Positions 8,822-18,698 of a stretch of 64,000 bases of DNA are shown in pieces. The position numbers and the translations under genes are program-made. The stretch comes from Sorangium sp025924095 (GTDB taxonomy: Bacteria > Myxococcota_A > Polyangia > Polyangiales > Polyangiaceae). The notes beneath the pieces were generated by a model, which was not told where the DNA came from, ran no database searches, and saw only the letters and a list, made by a program, of their open reading frames with translations. The stretch spans positions 7,750,001 to 7,814,000 of the forward strand of contig NZ_CP150356.1 of the NCBI RefSeq assembly GCF_051521505.1, written 5' to 3'. The number at the start of each line of letters is the position of its first letter. The stretch's first letter is position 1.

Positions 8822-9144
8822 ACGTTCGAGTCTCCGTAATCCGCCCAATGCCAATCAGGAGTCGCCTTAAGCCGGACATCATGTGAGTTAAGGAGCGTCC
8901 TGGCGCGCCGAGTATTGCCCGGAATTTCAGGCACCGCAACCTTCTTCTCTCCACGCTGCAATCCGTCTTTCTCGCGTACGCCGCGAAAGGGAGCGCTCGC
9001 GCGGAGCTCCTTGCTGGGGCCGCTCGCAACGGCGGTGGAGTGTTCGGAGCATCGTTGCGACGTGAGCGGCTGGATCATCGCGAGTGGCCGCCTGCTTGCA
9101 ACGCGCCTTCGCGGGCTCTCTGGACGAGGATCGAGGGGGGAAAG
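8822..9144. other. Divergent intergenic region
   Basis: These 323 bases separate the lipoprotein gene (leftward) from the SRPBCC gene (rightward), so both promoters should lie here. The first 100 bases are less GC-rich than the surroundings. No convincing -35/-10 pair, operator or RNA gene was recognised. The right end supplies the strong ribosome-binding site of the next gene. Confidence 0.5.
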
Positions 9145-9882
9145 ATGGCAAAAAAGAAGGCTGTCCTGCGAGCGCGCGCCGCGGCGCAACGGGCGGAGCA
9201 GAGCGCGGACCGGGAGCGGAGCGCGAGCGAGGGCGCGCCCCCGCCGGAGCAGGAGAGGGCCTCGCCGGGAGCGCAGGTGTTCGCCGCAGGGCCGGGCGCG
9301 CCGTGCGCGCCGCTGCCGCGAAGGAGGGGAATCGCGAGGCGGCTCTGGAGCCGCGTGGAGACGGCGGCATACCGCGCCTTCGAGCGGATCTCCGGGCTTT
9401 CCGAGGAGCGGCCGGCGCTCGGGGTCGAGATGGCGGCGCCGGTGCTGCGGGCGCTCGGGGCGCACGCGCCGCGGATCGCGAGCAGCGTCACGGTGAGCCG
9501 GGCGCGCGCGGCGGTGCTGTGCGCGCTGTACGACGCGGAGGGCGTGCGGCGCTACCTGCAGCGGGTCGCGCGCGTGGAGAGGGGCGTGGCCGAGGGGACC
9601 TCGACGATCTGGACGTCCGGCATGGAAGGCCGGGAGCGCGGGAGGACAGGGCTCGTGTCGCTCGCCGAGGCGCCGGGAGCGCGGGGCACGGAGATCCGGG
9701 TGGTCCTGCCCGGCGCGCGGCCGAGGGGGCGGCTCGCCCGCGCGGCCGGCGCGCTGCTCGCGGAGGTCCCGAGGCGGCGGCTGCGGGGCGATCTGCGGCG
9801 GTTGAGGCAATGGATCGAGATCGGAGAGATCCCGACGACGGTGGGGCAGCCGTCCGGCCGAACAGGCCGTGAAAGGATGTGA
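9145..9882 (+). CDS. SRPBCC-family protein (polyketide cyclase/dehydrase-like)
   Basis: A 245-residue protein. The first 60 residues are Ala/Arg/Glu-rich and low in complexity. The rest fits the SRPBCC hydrophobic-cavity fold of the cyclase/dehydrase type found beside alcohol dehydrogenases: a SSVTVSRARAAVLCALYDAEG start, GTSTIWTSGMEG, and a GTEIRVVLP strand. The C-terminal helix ends RQWIEIGEIPTTVGQPSGR, close to the family ending. The ATG at 9145 is preferred over one at 9040 because a GAGGGGGGAAAG ribosome-binding site directly precedes it. It ends two bases before the dehydrogenase start, so the two are one operon. A ligand or substrate cannot be inferred. Confidence 0.75.
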   Translation: MAKKKAVLRARAAAQRAEQSADRERSASEGAPPPEQERASPGAQVFAAGPGAPCAPLPRRRGIARRLWSRVETAAYRAFERISGLSEERPALGVEMAAPVLRALGAHAPRIASSVTVSRARAAVLCALYDAEGVRRYLQRVARVERGVAEGTSTIWTSGMEGRERGRTGLVSLAEAPGARGTEIRVVLPGARPRGRLARAAGALLAEVPRRRLRGDLRRLRQWIEIGEIPTTVGQPSGRTGRERM

Positions 9883-9884
9883 TC

Positions 9885-11054
9885 ATGCGAGCGATCTGCT
9901 GGAACGGGGTGAATGACGTCGTCGTCGAGTCGGTGCCGGAGCCGAGGCTCCTCGGCCCGCACGACGCCATCGTCCGCGTCTCGCTGTCGTCGGTCTGCGG
10001 CTCGGATCTGCACCTGCTCCACGGGTACGTCCCGACGATGAAGGAGGGAGACATCCTCGGGCACGAGTTCCTCGGCGAGGTCGTGGAGACCGGCGCCGAG
10101 GTGAAGCGGGTGCAGCGGGGCGATCGGGTGGTCGTGGCGTCCATCATCGGGTGCGGGCGGTGCGCGTATTGCCAGAGCGAGCTGTGGTCGCTCTGCGAGA
10201 ACTCGAACTCTCACCACGTGGTGGCGGACCGGGTGTTCGGGGACACGACGGCCGCGATCTTCGGCTACTCGCACGCCTTCGGGGGGGTCGCGGGGAGCCA
10301 CGCCGAGTACGTGCGCGTGCCGTTCGCGGATCACGGCGCGTTCAAGGTGCCCGACGGGGTGCGGGACGAGAGCGCCCTGTTCGCCTCCGACGCGCTCTCG
10401 ACGGGCTACATGGCGGCCGAGCTCTGCGACATCCGCCCGGGCCAGGTCGTGGCCGTGTGGGGGTGCGGCGGCGTCGGTCAGATGGCGATCAAGAGCGCCT
10501 ATCTCCTCGGCGCCGAGCGCGTGATCGCGATCGACAGGGTCCCGGACCGCCTGGCGATGGCGAAGGCGCACGGGGGCGCCGAGGTCCTGAGCTACGCCGA
10601 GGTCGACGTGCAGGAGGCGCTCCGCGAGATGACGGGCGGGCGCGGCCCCGACGCCTGCATCGACGCGGTCGGCATGGAGGCCGACGGCACGGGCCTGCAG
10701 TACGCGTACGACCGGGTGAAGCAGACGTTCCGGCTGCAGAACGACCGCCCGCTCGTGGTGCGCGAGGCGATGCTGGCCTGCCGCAAGGGCGGCACGGTGT
10801 CGATCGTGGGCGTCTATTCCGGGTTCGCCGACAAGATCCCGCTCGGCGCGCTCATGAACAAGGCGCTGATCGTCAGGACCGGACAGCAGCACGGACAGCG
10901 GTACATCCCGAGGCTGCTCGAGCTCATGCAGCGCGGCGACCTCGATCCGTCGTACCTCGTGACGCACCGGATGTGCCTGGACGACGGGCCGCGCGGATAC
11001 CGGCTGTTCGACGAGCGCGCCGAAGGGTGCATGCGCGCGGTGTTCGCCCCCTGA
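9885..11054 (+). CDS. Zinc-dependent alcohol dehydrogenase (formaldehyde-dehydrogenase-like)
   Basis: A 389-residue medium-chain dehydrogenase. Catalytic zinc ligands lie in SSVCGSDLHLLHG and in ILGHEFLGEV. The structural zinc loop GCGRCAYCQSELWSLC has its four Cys residues. The NAD-binding Rossmann motif is VAVWGCGGVGQMA. The extended C-terminal half, with a QNDRPLVVREAMLACRKGGTVS-type segment (split here as QNDRPLVV and CRKGGTVSIVGVY), resembles the long-chain glutathione-independent formaldehyde dehydrogenase branch. Substrate is not predictable. ATG 9885 has AAAGGA seven bases upstream; an in-frame GTG at 9879 is possible but overlaps the previous stop. Cotranscription with the SRPBCC gene is very likely. 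A long hairpin follows. Confidence 0.9.
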   Translation: MRAICWNGVNDVVVESVPEPRLLGPHDAIVRVSLSSVCGSDLHLLHGYVPTMKEGDILGHEFLGEVVETGAEVKRVQRGDRVVVASIIGCGRCAYCQSELWSLCENSNSHHVVADRVFGDTTAAIFGYSHAFGGVAGSHAEYVRVPFADHGAFKVPDGVRDESALFASDALSTGYMAAELCDIRPGQVVAVWGCGGVGQMAIKSAYLLGAERVIAIDRVPDRLAMAKAHGGAEVLSYAEVDVQEALREMTGGRGPDACIDAVGMEADGTGLQYAYDRVKQTFRLQNDRPLVVREAMLACRKGGTVSIVGVYSGFADKIPLGALMNKALIVRTGQQHGQRYIPRLLELMQRGDLDPSYLVTHRMCLDDGPRGYRLFDERAEGCMRAVFAP

Positions 11055-11131
11055 CGCCGGGCCACGGAGGGAGCGGTCTTCACGGGACGATGGTTGATCC
11101 CGGGAGGACGGGAACCGCGAGAGAGAGGTTG

Positions 11132-11203
11132 AACCGCCAGGGCGCCCGGGACGTCAAGAGAGAGATATATCTCTCTCTCGAGAGCTCCTGGCGTCCTGGC
11201 GGT
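11132..11203. repeat. 72-bp inverted repeat with a perfect 22-bp GA/TC core
   Basis: The centre (11157-11178) is a perfect palindrome made of alternating GA, then TATA, then alternating CT. Outer arms ACCGCCAGG...CGCC and GGCG...CCTGGCGGT also pair, giving arms of about 35 bases in total. It lies between the converging dehydrogenase and DUF4142 genes, so it could end transcription from both sides. Its size and internal regularity are more than a simple terminator needs; a dispersed repeat is possible. Confidence 0.8.
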
Positions 11204-11226
11204 GTCGCGCTGGAAAGAGCGGGGAG

Positions 11227-11880
11227 CTAGCGACCCTGCTCTGACGGCGTGCCCTGCCGCTTCTCCAGCGTCGCCAGGATCGTCTGCGCATGCTCCAGGT
11301 GGCTCGCCACCTCATCACGAATGCGCTGGAGCTCCTCCTTCAGGGCCGGCGCTTCCGCCTTCGGGAGGAGCTGCTCGTCCAGCATCCGCAGGGCGTAGCG
11401 GTGCGTCATCACCTGGGTGGCCATGAACACCTGGTCGAATTTCTTGGCCGGCTGTTTGCGGAGGTAATTCGCGAAGACCGGCGAGTGCCCGACGAGCATC
11501 GCGCTCACCCGCGTCGGCTGCACCTCGATCCTGAGACTCCGGAGAAGCGCGCTCAGACGGCGCTCCGTCTGGGTGTGGGACTCGAGCATCTCCCTGGCGA
11601 AATCCTTGACCTCGCGCGACCGCGCCTGCTTGCGGGCGATCGTCGCCAGGGTGATCTCGATCTGGTTGCTGGCCGAGATGATCCCGGCGATGGCGCCGTC
11701 CGACACCTGGGCCTGCGCGCGCTGCGGCCTCTGCTGCTGCGGCCGCTGCTGCTGCTGGGAGATCTGCGCACCTTGCTGAGCGTAACCTCCCCGCCCGGTC
11801 GCGTGCGCGGAGCTGGCGATGACGCTCGCGGCGAGCGCGGCGATCACCGCGACGCGATGCTTGAAATGATGACGCATCAT
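11227..11880 (-). CDS. Secreted DUF4142 protein
   Basis: A 217-residue protein with a signal peptide (about 1-28, ending SSAHA), a Gln-rich low-complexity stretch (QQQQRPQQQRPQ, about 40-55) and then a DUF4142 four-helix bundle. Family signs are ASNQIEITLATIARKQARSREVKDFAREMLESH and the later MTHRYALRMLDEQLLP. DUF4142 proteins are periplasmic or outer-membrane-associated and ferritin-like in fold; their function is not established. The ATG at 11880 has GGAAGGGA at good distance; a TTG at 11886 is an alternative. It stands alone, convergent with the dehydrogenase gene. Confidence 0.8.
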   Translation of the reverse strand: MMRHHFKHRVAVIAALAASVIASSAHATGRGGYAQQGAQISQQQQRPQQQRPQRAQAQVSDGAIAGIISASNQIEITLATIARKQARSREVKDFAREMLESHTQTERRLSALLRSLRIEVQPTRVSAMLVGHSPVFANYLRKQPAKKFDQVFMATQVMTHRYALRMLDEQLLPKAEAPALKEELQRIRDEVASHLEHAQTILATLEKRQGTPSEQGR

Positions 11881-12324
11881 GGTCAATTCCCTTCCTTGAT
11901 TTCCACGGCGCGCTTCACGGACCCATCCATGGACGCCCGCGGTTCACGACGTCCCAAACATCAAGCAAGCGGCGGACCCGCTCTCGACGGAATCGGCGCG
12001 ACCGCGCTGCTCACCTCGAGACGCGCAGGGCGGGCGATCGCCGCGCACCCGGCGAGCGCTCGTCGCCGCGTCTCAGGCCTTCACGGCGAAGAGGGAGTCT
12101 TCGCCGTCCTCCATGCGAGAGAGATCGCCTCCGCGAAAGGCGTCCTCTCCGGCGGAGGCCGGCTCCCTCGGCCCTCGCGCTCCTCCGGGAAATCCCGGGC
12201 GCGGGGGGCGAGAGGGGCTTGCGGGGGGGCCGCCCCGGTGGTCAAGTGCGGCGTGGCGCGGAGCGGTCCCGGGCCGTCCGCGCGCCGGCGACGAGCTCGC
12301 ACGGAGGCCTCCGCGCACCCGCAC
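11881..12324. other. Divergent intergenic region, no feature recognised
   Basis: These 444 bases lie between the DUF4142 gene (leftward) and the DNA polymerase gene (rightward) and should hold both promoters. The polymerase frame stays open across most of the stretch, but the translation is low-complexity Arg/Ala/Gly without homology, so it is treated as non-coding. No clear promoter, operator or hairpin was found. Confidence 0.45.
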
Positions 12325-14661
12325 ATGCCTGACCGCGGCTTCATCCTCACGCCCACAACCCGGGTCGTCGCCGGTTGCCCGGAAATCCATCTGTACGCGG
12401 TGATGGAGGACGGCACCCCGGCGCTCGTCATCGAGGACCGGTTCAGGCCTTACTTCTTCGTGCGCGAGAGCGACGCGGACATCGCGCGGCGGCTCGCGGG
12501 CAACCGCGTCTCCCCGGAGGCGCTCGAGACGCTCGACGGCGAGCCGGTCCTGCGCATCGACGCCGCGCACCCGCGGGACGTCGCGGCGCTGCGCGACAGG
12601 CTGGCCGAGGCCGGGGCCGACGCCCTCGAGGCGGACGTGCGCTTCGCCTACCGCTTCCTCATCGATCGCGGCGTCCGCGGGGCGTTCGCGGTGTCCGGGC
12701 CGTTCGAGCTCCGCCCGGGCGTCGGGCGCGTGTACCGCAACCCCGAGCTCGTCCCCGCGACCTTCGTGCCGGCGCTGCGCGTGCTGTCGCTCGACATCGA
12801 GACGAGCCTCGACGGCGAGCACCTCTTCTCAATCGGCCTCGCGGGGGCGGGCGGCGAGCGCTGCCTCCTCGTCCGCGACGAGCCCGTGCCCGGCGGCCTG
12901 CCCGCCTACGTCGAGCGCTTTCCCGACGAGCGGTCGCTCCTCGAGCGGTTCCTCGCGTATGTCGCGAAGGCGGATCCCGACGTCCTCACCGGCTGGAACA
13001 TCCCCGACTTCGATCTGCCCGCCCTCCAGCGCTACTGCCGCCGCGCCGGGCTCTCGTGCGCGCTCGGGCGAGGCGCTGACGAGATCGCGATCCTGCGCGA
13101 TCCGGGCTTCTCGCGCGAGGCGCGCGCCATCCTCCCGGGGCGCGTGGTGCTCGACGGCCTCGCGCTCGTCCGCAGCGCCTTCATGCGCCTCGACGATTAC
13201 CGCCTCGAGACCGCCGCGCAGACGATCCTCGGGCGCGGCAAGCTGTTCGGGTCCGAGGACCGGGGCGCCCAGATCGAGGCGTCGTACCGTGACGACCCGG
13301 CCCGCCTCGCGGCCTACAACCTCGAGGACGCCCGCCTCGTCCGGGATCTGCTGGAGAAGACCGGGCTGATCGAGCTCTCGGTGCGGAGGAGCCTGCTCAC
13401 GGGCATGCAGCTCGACCGCGTGGGCGCGCAGATCGCCGCGATCGACTCGCTGTACCTGCCCGCGCTCCGCGCCCGCGGCAAGGTGGCGCCGTCGGTGTCG
13501 AGGGAGGCGCCGGACGAGGAGGTCGAGATCGCCGGCGGCCTCGTGCTCGAGCCGCTCCCGGGGCTGTACCGCAACATCGTTGTGTACGATTACAAGAGCC
13601 TCTATCCGAGCCTCATTCGCACCTTCAACATCGATCCGCTGACGTTCGTGGCCGGGGACGGCGCGCCGCCCGAGGCGCTCATCGTGACGCCGGGCGGGGC
13701 GGCGTTCCGGCGCGGCGAGCCGGGCATCCTCCCCGAGCTCGTGGCGCGGCTCTGGGACGAGCGGGCGGATGCGCGGCGGGCGGGCGATGAGCGGGGCGCG
13801 ATGGCGATCAAGATCCTCATGAACTCGCTCTTCGGCGTGCTCGGCTCCCCGGCGTCGCGCCTGTTCTCTCCGGCCGTCGCGAACGCCATCACGGGCGCTG
13901 GCCAGCACGTCATCCGGCTGACGGCCGAGGCGGTGCGGAAGGCCGGACACCGGGTCCTCTATGGCGACACCGACTCGCTCTTCGTCGATCTCGGCGAGCC
14001 GGACACCGCGCGCGCCGCCGCCCGCGCCGAGGAGCTCCGCGACGCCGTCTCGGGGTCGGTCGCCGCCGAGATCGGGAGGACCTTCGGGTGCGAGAGCCGG
14101 CTGGAGCTCGAGTTCGAGAAGGTCTATGCGCGCTTCCTCCTGCCCGAGCTGCGCGGCGCCGCGCAGGGCAGCAAGAAGCGGTATGCGGGCCTCGTCGCCG
14201 GCGAGGGCGGCGGCAAGCTCGAGATCGTCGGGCTCGAGGCGGTCCGGCGGGACGCGAGCGCCGTGGCGCGGCGCTTCCAGCGGGAGCTGCTCGATCTCGT
14301 GTTCCACGATCGCCCTGTCGAGGGCTTCGTGCGGGCCTTCGTGACGGAGCTGCGCGCGGGGCGGTTCGACGCGGAGCTCGTGTACAAGAAGGCGCTGCGC
14401 AAGCCGCTCGGCGCCTACACGAAGACGACGCCGCCGCACGTGAAGGCGGCCCGCAAGCTGAGCGGGGACGTGGGGCGGATCGTGGCTTACGTGATCACGC
14501 GCGCGGGCCCCGAGCCGGCGGGCCAGACGACCGCGCCGCCGGACTACGACCATTACGTGTCGCAGCAGCTCAAGCCGATCGCGGACTCGGTGCTGCGGTG
14601 GCTGGGCGGGCCCGATTTCGACGCGATGACCGGCGCGCGGCGGCAGCTGTCGCTCTTCTGA
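12325..14661 (+). CDS. polB: Family B DNA polymerase (DNA polymerase II)
   Basis: A 778-residue replicative/repair polymerase of the Pol II type with 3'-5' exonuclease and polymerase domains. Exo I is DIETS (157-161), Exo II TGWNIPDFDLP (near 225), and Exo III YNLEDARLV. Polymerase motif A is VYDYKSLYPSLIR (near 420), motif B KILMNSLFGVLGSPASR, and motif C YGDTDSLFV (near 545). KKRYAGL follows. All catalytic Asp residues are present, so the enzyme should be active. The size matches E. coli Pol II (783). The ATG at 12325 starts exactly where homology starts (MPDRGFILT); upstream in-frame starts add only low-complexity residues. Pol II enzymes act in replication restart and lesion bypass. Confidence 0.95.
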   Translation: MPDRGFILTPTTRVVAGCPEIHLYAVMEDGTPALVIEDRFRPYFFVRESDADIARRLAGNRVSPEALETLDGEPVLRIDAAHPRDVAALRDRLAEAGADALEADVRFAYRFLIDRGVRGAFAVSGPFELRPGVGRVYRNPELVPATFVPALRVLSLDIETSLDGEHLFSIGLAGAGGERCLLVRDEPVPGGLPAYVERFPDERSLLERFLAYVAKADPDVLTGWNIPDFDLPALQRYCRRAGLSCALGRGADEIAILRDPGFSREARAILPGRVVLDGLALVRSAFMRLDDYRLETAAQTILGRGKLFGSEDRGAQIEASYRDDPARLAAYNLEDARLVRDLLEKTGLIELSVRRSLLTGMQLDRVGAQIAAIDSLYLPALRARGKVAPSVSREAPDEEVEIAGGLVLEPLPGLYRNIVVYDYKSLYPSLIRTFNIDPLTFVAGDGAPPEALIVTPGGAAFRRGEPGILPELVARLWDERADARRAGDERGAMAIKILMNSLFGVLGSPASRLFSPAVANAITGAGQHVIRLTAEAVRKAGHRVLYGDTDSLFVDLGEPDTARAAARAEELRDAVSGSVAAEIGRTFGCESRLELEFEKVYARFLLPELRGAAQGSKKRYAGLVAGEGGGKLEIVGLEAVRRDASAVARRFQRELLDLVFHDRPVEGFVRAFVTELRAGRFDAELVYKKALRKPLGAYTKTTPPHVKAARKLSGDVGRIVAYVITRAGPEPAGQTTAPPDYDHYVSQQLKPIADSVLRWLGGPDFDAMTGARRQLSLF

Positions 14662-14671
14662 CCCGGCGATC

Positions 14672-14695
14672 CGGCGCCGCGTCCTCACGGCGCCG
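14672..14695. terminator. Hairpin between convergent polB and pgm
   Basis: CGGCGCCG occurs at 14672-14679 and 14688-14695 with an 8-base loop. Each arm is itself palindromic, so they pair perfectly. It starts 11 bases after the polymerase stop and ends 13 bases before the phosphoglucomutase stop. No T-run. Bidirectional termination is inferred. Confidence 0.5.
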
Positions 14696-14707
14696 CCGCG
14701 CCCGGGC

Positions 14708-16354
<1,647 letters not shown>

Positions 16355-16551
16355 GAGCCTCCGCATAGCCGAGCGCGCGGGACGAGCAAAGCCTTCCGCG
16401 CGGCGCCGCGGCCGCTCCGCCTTTCGGCGCACCGGACGCCGCGGCGCGCGACGCCGCGCGAGCGCGCCACGGGCCGAGCGCGCGGCGCGCCGGGAAGCCT
16501 CCTTTCCTGCTGCTCTGCGTGCTGCGTCCCGGTATCCTCGTCGGGTCGCGC

Positions 16552-17592
16552 ATGCGGAGCGATCGAGACCTCAAGGCGCATCGGCGCGCCCGCACGATCG
16601 CTGTCGCGGCGGTGCTCCTCGCCGGGCTCTCTGGCTGCGCCGGCGCGCAGGCCACCGCCGGCGCCCCGGAGCCGCGGGCAGCCGCCTCGGCCTCGCCGCG
16701 CCCGATCGCCGTGGTCGTCGAGCGCGGCGTCGAGTACACCCGCGCTGGCGGCGAGGCGTTGCTGGCCGACGTCCTCCGGCCTGATCGCCCGAGCGCGGCC
16801 CGCCTGCCGGCCGTCGTGTACATCCACGGCGGGAGCTGGAGGCGGGGCACGCGCGAGCAGGGCCACGAGCTCCTCCCGCAGCTCGTCGCGACGGGCCGCT
16901 ACGTCGGGCTCACGATCGAGTACCGCTTCACTCCGGCCTTCTCGTGGCCCGCGCAGCTCCACGACGCCAGGGCCGCCGTCCGCTGGGCGCGCGCCGCCGC
17001 AGGCCGCTACGGTATCGATCCGGAGCGCATCGCCGTCTGGGGGGAGTCTGCCGGCGGTCAGATCGCGAGCATGCTCGGCACGACGGACGGCGATGCTGCG
17101 ATTGAGGGAGACTTGCCGTCTCCGCAGGATCCCCGGCCGCCCGCGAGGCCCCTGTCGAGCCGTGTCCAGGCCGTCGTCAACTTCTGCGGGCCGACGGACA
17201 TGGAGGCCTTCTTCGCCTCGGCCAGCACCCCCGAGGAGATCGCCGAGATGCATGGCCGGCTCGATCCGCTCTTCAACGGCCCTCCGCCGGAGCGCGCGGA
17301 CCTCGTGCGCTCGGCCTCCGCGATCCACCATGTCGACGCGCGGGATCCCCCGTTCCTGTTGATGCACGGCACGCGCGACGAGGTGGTTCCGTACCGCCTC
17401 TCGGAGGCGATGCACAGGGCGCTCCTGCGCGCGGGCGCGCCGAGCGTGCTCGTCCCTGTCGCAGCATGGGGGCACGGCTTCCGTGGCGCCGAGATCGACC
17501 GGCGCGTGCTGGCGTTCCTCGACAGGCACCTCTGGAGCGCGCCCATCGTCGTCTCCAGCGAGCCGGTGCGCGCCGAGCGCACGCCCGACTGA
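16552..17592 (+). CDS. Alpha/beta-hydrolase lipoprotein (BD-FAE/carboxylesterase-like)
   Basis: A 346-residue exported esterase. The signal peptide ends in the lipobox LAGLSGC (Cys29), followed by a short Ala/Pro linker. The hydrolase domain has the oxyanion motif YIHGGSW, the nucleophile elbow WGESAGG, an acidic residue in MHGTRDEVVP and the His in AAWGHGF. The motifs fit the BD-FAE/isoprenylcysteine methylesterase-like group, whose members cleave esters of acetylated or feruloylated polysaccharides or small molecules. Substrate is not predictable. The ATG at 16552 is preferred to a GTG at 16519 because it gives a compact lipoprotein signal. Confidence 0.82.
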   Translation: MRSDRDLKAHRRARTIAVAAVLLAGLSGCAGAQATAGAPEPRAAASASPRPIAVVVERGVEYTRAGGEALLADVLRPDRPSAARLPAVVYIHGGSWRRGTREQGHELLPQLVATGRYVGLTIEYRFTPAFSWPAQLHDARAAVRWARAAAGRYGIDPERIAVWGESAGGQIASMLGTTDGDAAIEGDLPSPQDPRPPARPLSSRVQAVVNFCGPTDMEAFFASASTPEEIAEMHGRLDPLFNGPPPERADLVRSASAIHHVDARDPPFLLMHGTRDEVVPYRLSEAMHRALLRAGAPSVLVPVAAWGHGFRGAEIDRRVLAFLDRHLWSAPIVVSSEPVRAERTPD

Positions 17593-17662
17593 CGGCCCAT
17601 GGTGCCCGGCGACGAGCCGCTCAGGCGGTGAGCCAGCCCGCGGCGGGCTCAGGACCTGCGGT

Positions 17663-18565
17663 TCACAGCGGACGCTGCGCCGCGAGCGACTCGAGCCACG
17701 CCGCGCACGCGCCGTCCTCGGCGGGCGGCTGCGCGCCCTTCAGGAGATACCACGCCTCCCGGTGCTGCGCGCGGGCGCCCGGCTCCACGCGCTGCAGCGG
17801 GCCGAGCGACTCCACCTCGAGCATGTCCTGGTTCGTGAAGGCCTCGAAATTGACCCCCATGTCCGGGTAGGTCGCGCCCTCGACGAACGGGAACCGCTTC
17901 AGGAACACGTTCCCGTGGTTCGCGTACGCCGCGTAGCCCTGGCTCACGAGCATACCCACCTTCTGCGGGGCCTCGCCGGCGACCTGCCGCAGGCGGAGCA
18001 CGCGCTTGCCCCAGGTCCACCGGGGATCGGTCATGTCGACGTACGGCCACAGCACGAGCGGCCGCGCCGGCAAGAGGCGGTCGGGGTGCGGGAAGAACGG
18101 CGCGTGAGGGAACAGGCACTCACCGCCGCCCGCCATCACGGTGAGCGACCAGGGCGTGAGCTCGACGGCATAGGCGCCGTGGTTCTCGATCGCATGATCG
18201 AGGACGAACCGGCCCGCCGCGGCGTCCGCCGTGATGCGGATCTCCTTCTGCATCCCGTACCTGTCCGGCGCGGGGCGAAACACGTGCGCGCCGTTCTCCT
18301 CCCGATACTCCACCGGATCGTTGTCGGGCTGCAGCGTCCGCTGCTCGTCCTCCGGGCCGATCCAGAGCCGGTGGCCACCGTAGAACCTGTACCTGGTCCC
18401 GCCCGTCGCGCCCTGATCTTCGGGGATCTCGGACAGCTCGTTCGGACCGCCGATGACGCCGTACCGGATGATCCGCGGGCCGATGTCGAGCGTGACGACG
18501 AGCTCCGTGTCGCCACAGACGAGGCGCGCGGCGCGCTTCCAACCGCCGTAGGGGATGATCTCCAT
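17663..18565 (-). CDS. Hypothetical protein, aldose-epimerase-like beta-sandwich
   Basis: A 300-residue cytoplasmic protein without signal peptide. It opens MEIIPYGGWKRAARL, continues with LVVTLDIGPRIIRYGV and GGHRLWIGPED, and contains ENHGAYAVELTPWSLTVMA. This is the pattern of the DUF4380-like proteins related in fold to aldose 1-epimerases, with carbohydrate-facing strands. A catalytic pair is not evident, so enzyme activity is uncertain. The ATG at 18565 is chosen; an upstream in-frame TTG at 18604 would add 13 residues. It lies 134 bases downstream of the MpaB-type oxygenase gene on the same strand, and the two may be cotranscribed. Confidence 0.7.
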   Translation of the reverse strand: MEIIPYGGWKRAARLVCGDTELVVTLDIGPRIIRYGVIGGPNELSEIPEDQGATGGTRYRFYGGHRLWIGPEDEQRTLQPDNDPVEYREENGAHVFRPAPDRYGMQKEIRITADAAAGRFVLDHAIENHGAYAVELTPWSLTVMAGGGECLFPHAPFFPHPDRLLPARPLVLWPYVDMTDPRWTWGKRVLRLRQVAGEAPQKVGMLVSQGYAAYANHGNVFLKRFPFVEGATYPDMGVNFEAFTNQDMLEVESLGPLQRVEPGARAQHREAWYLLKGAQPPAEDGACAAWLESLAAQRPL

Positions 18566-18698
18566 GAGGGAGCTCTCGTACCGCAGAACCCGAGCGCGGT
18601 TCAACCCCGACAGCCGGGCGAGCTCTTGGCGCGGGGCCTCCGGAAGGCCCGCACGCGGCGCGCTCGGAGCCCGCGCGGCCCCGCAGCGGTTCGCCCGC

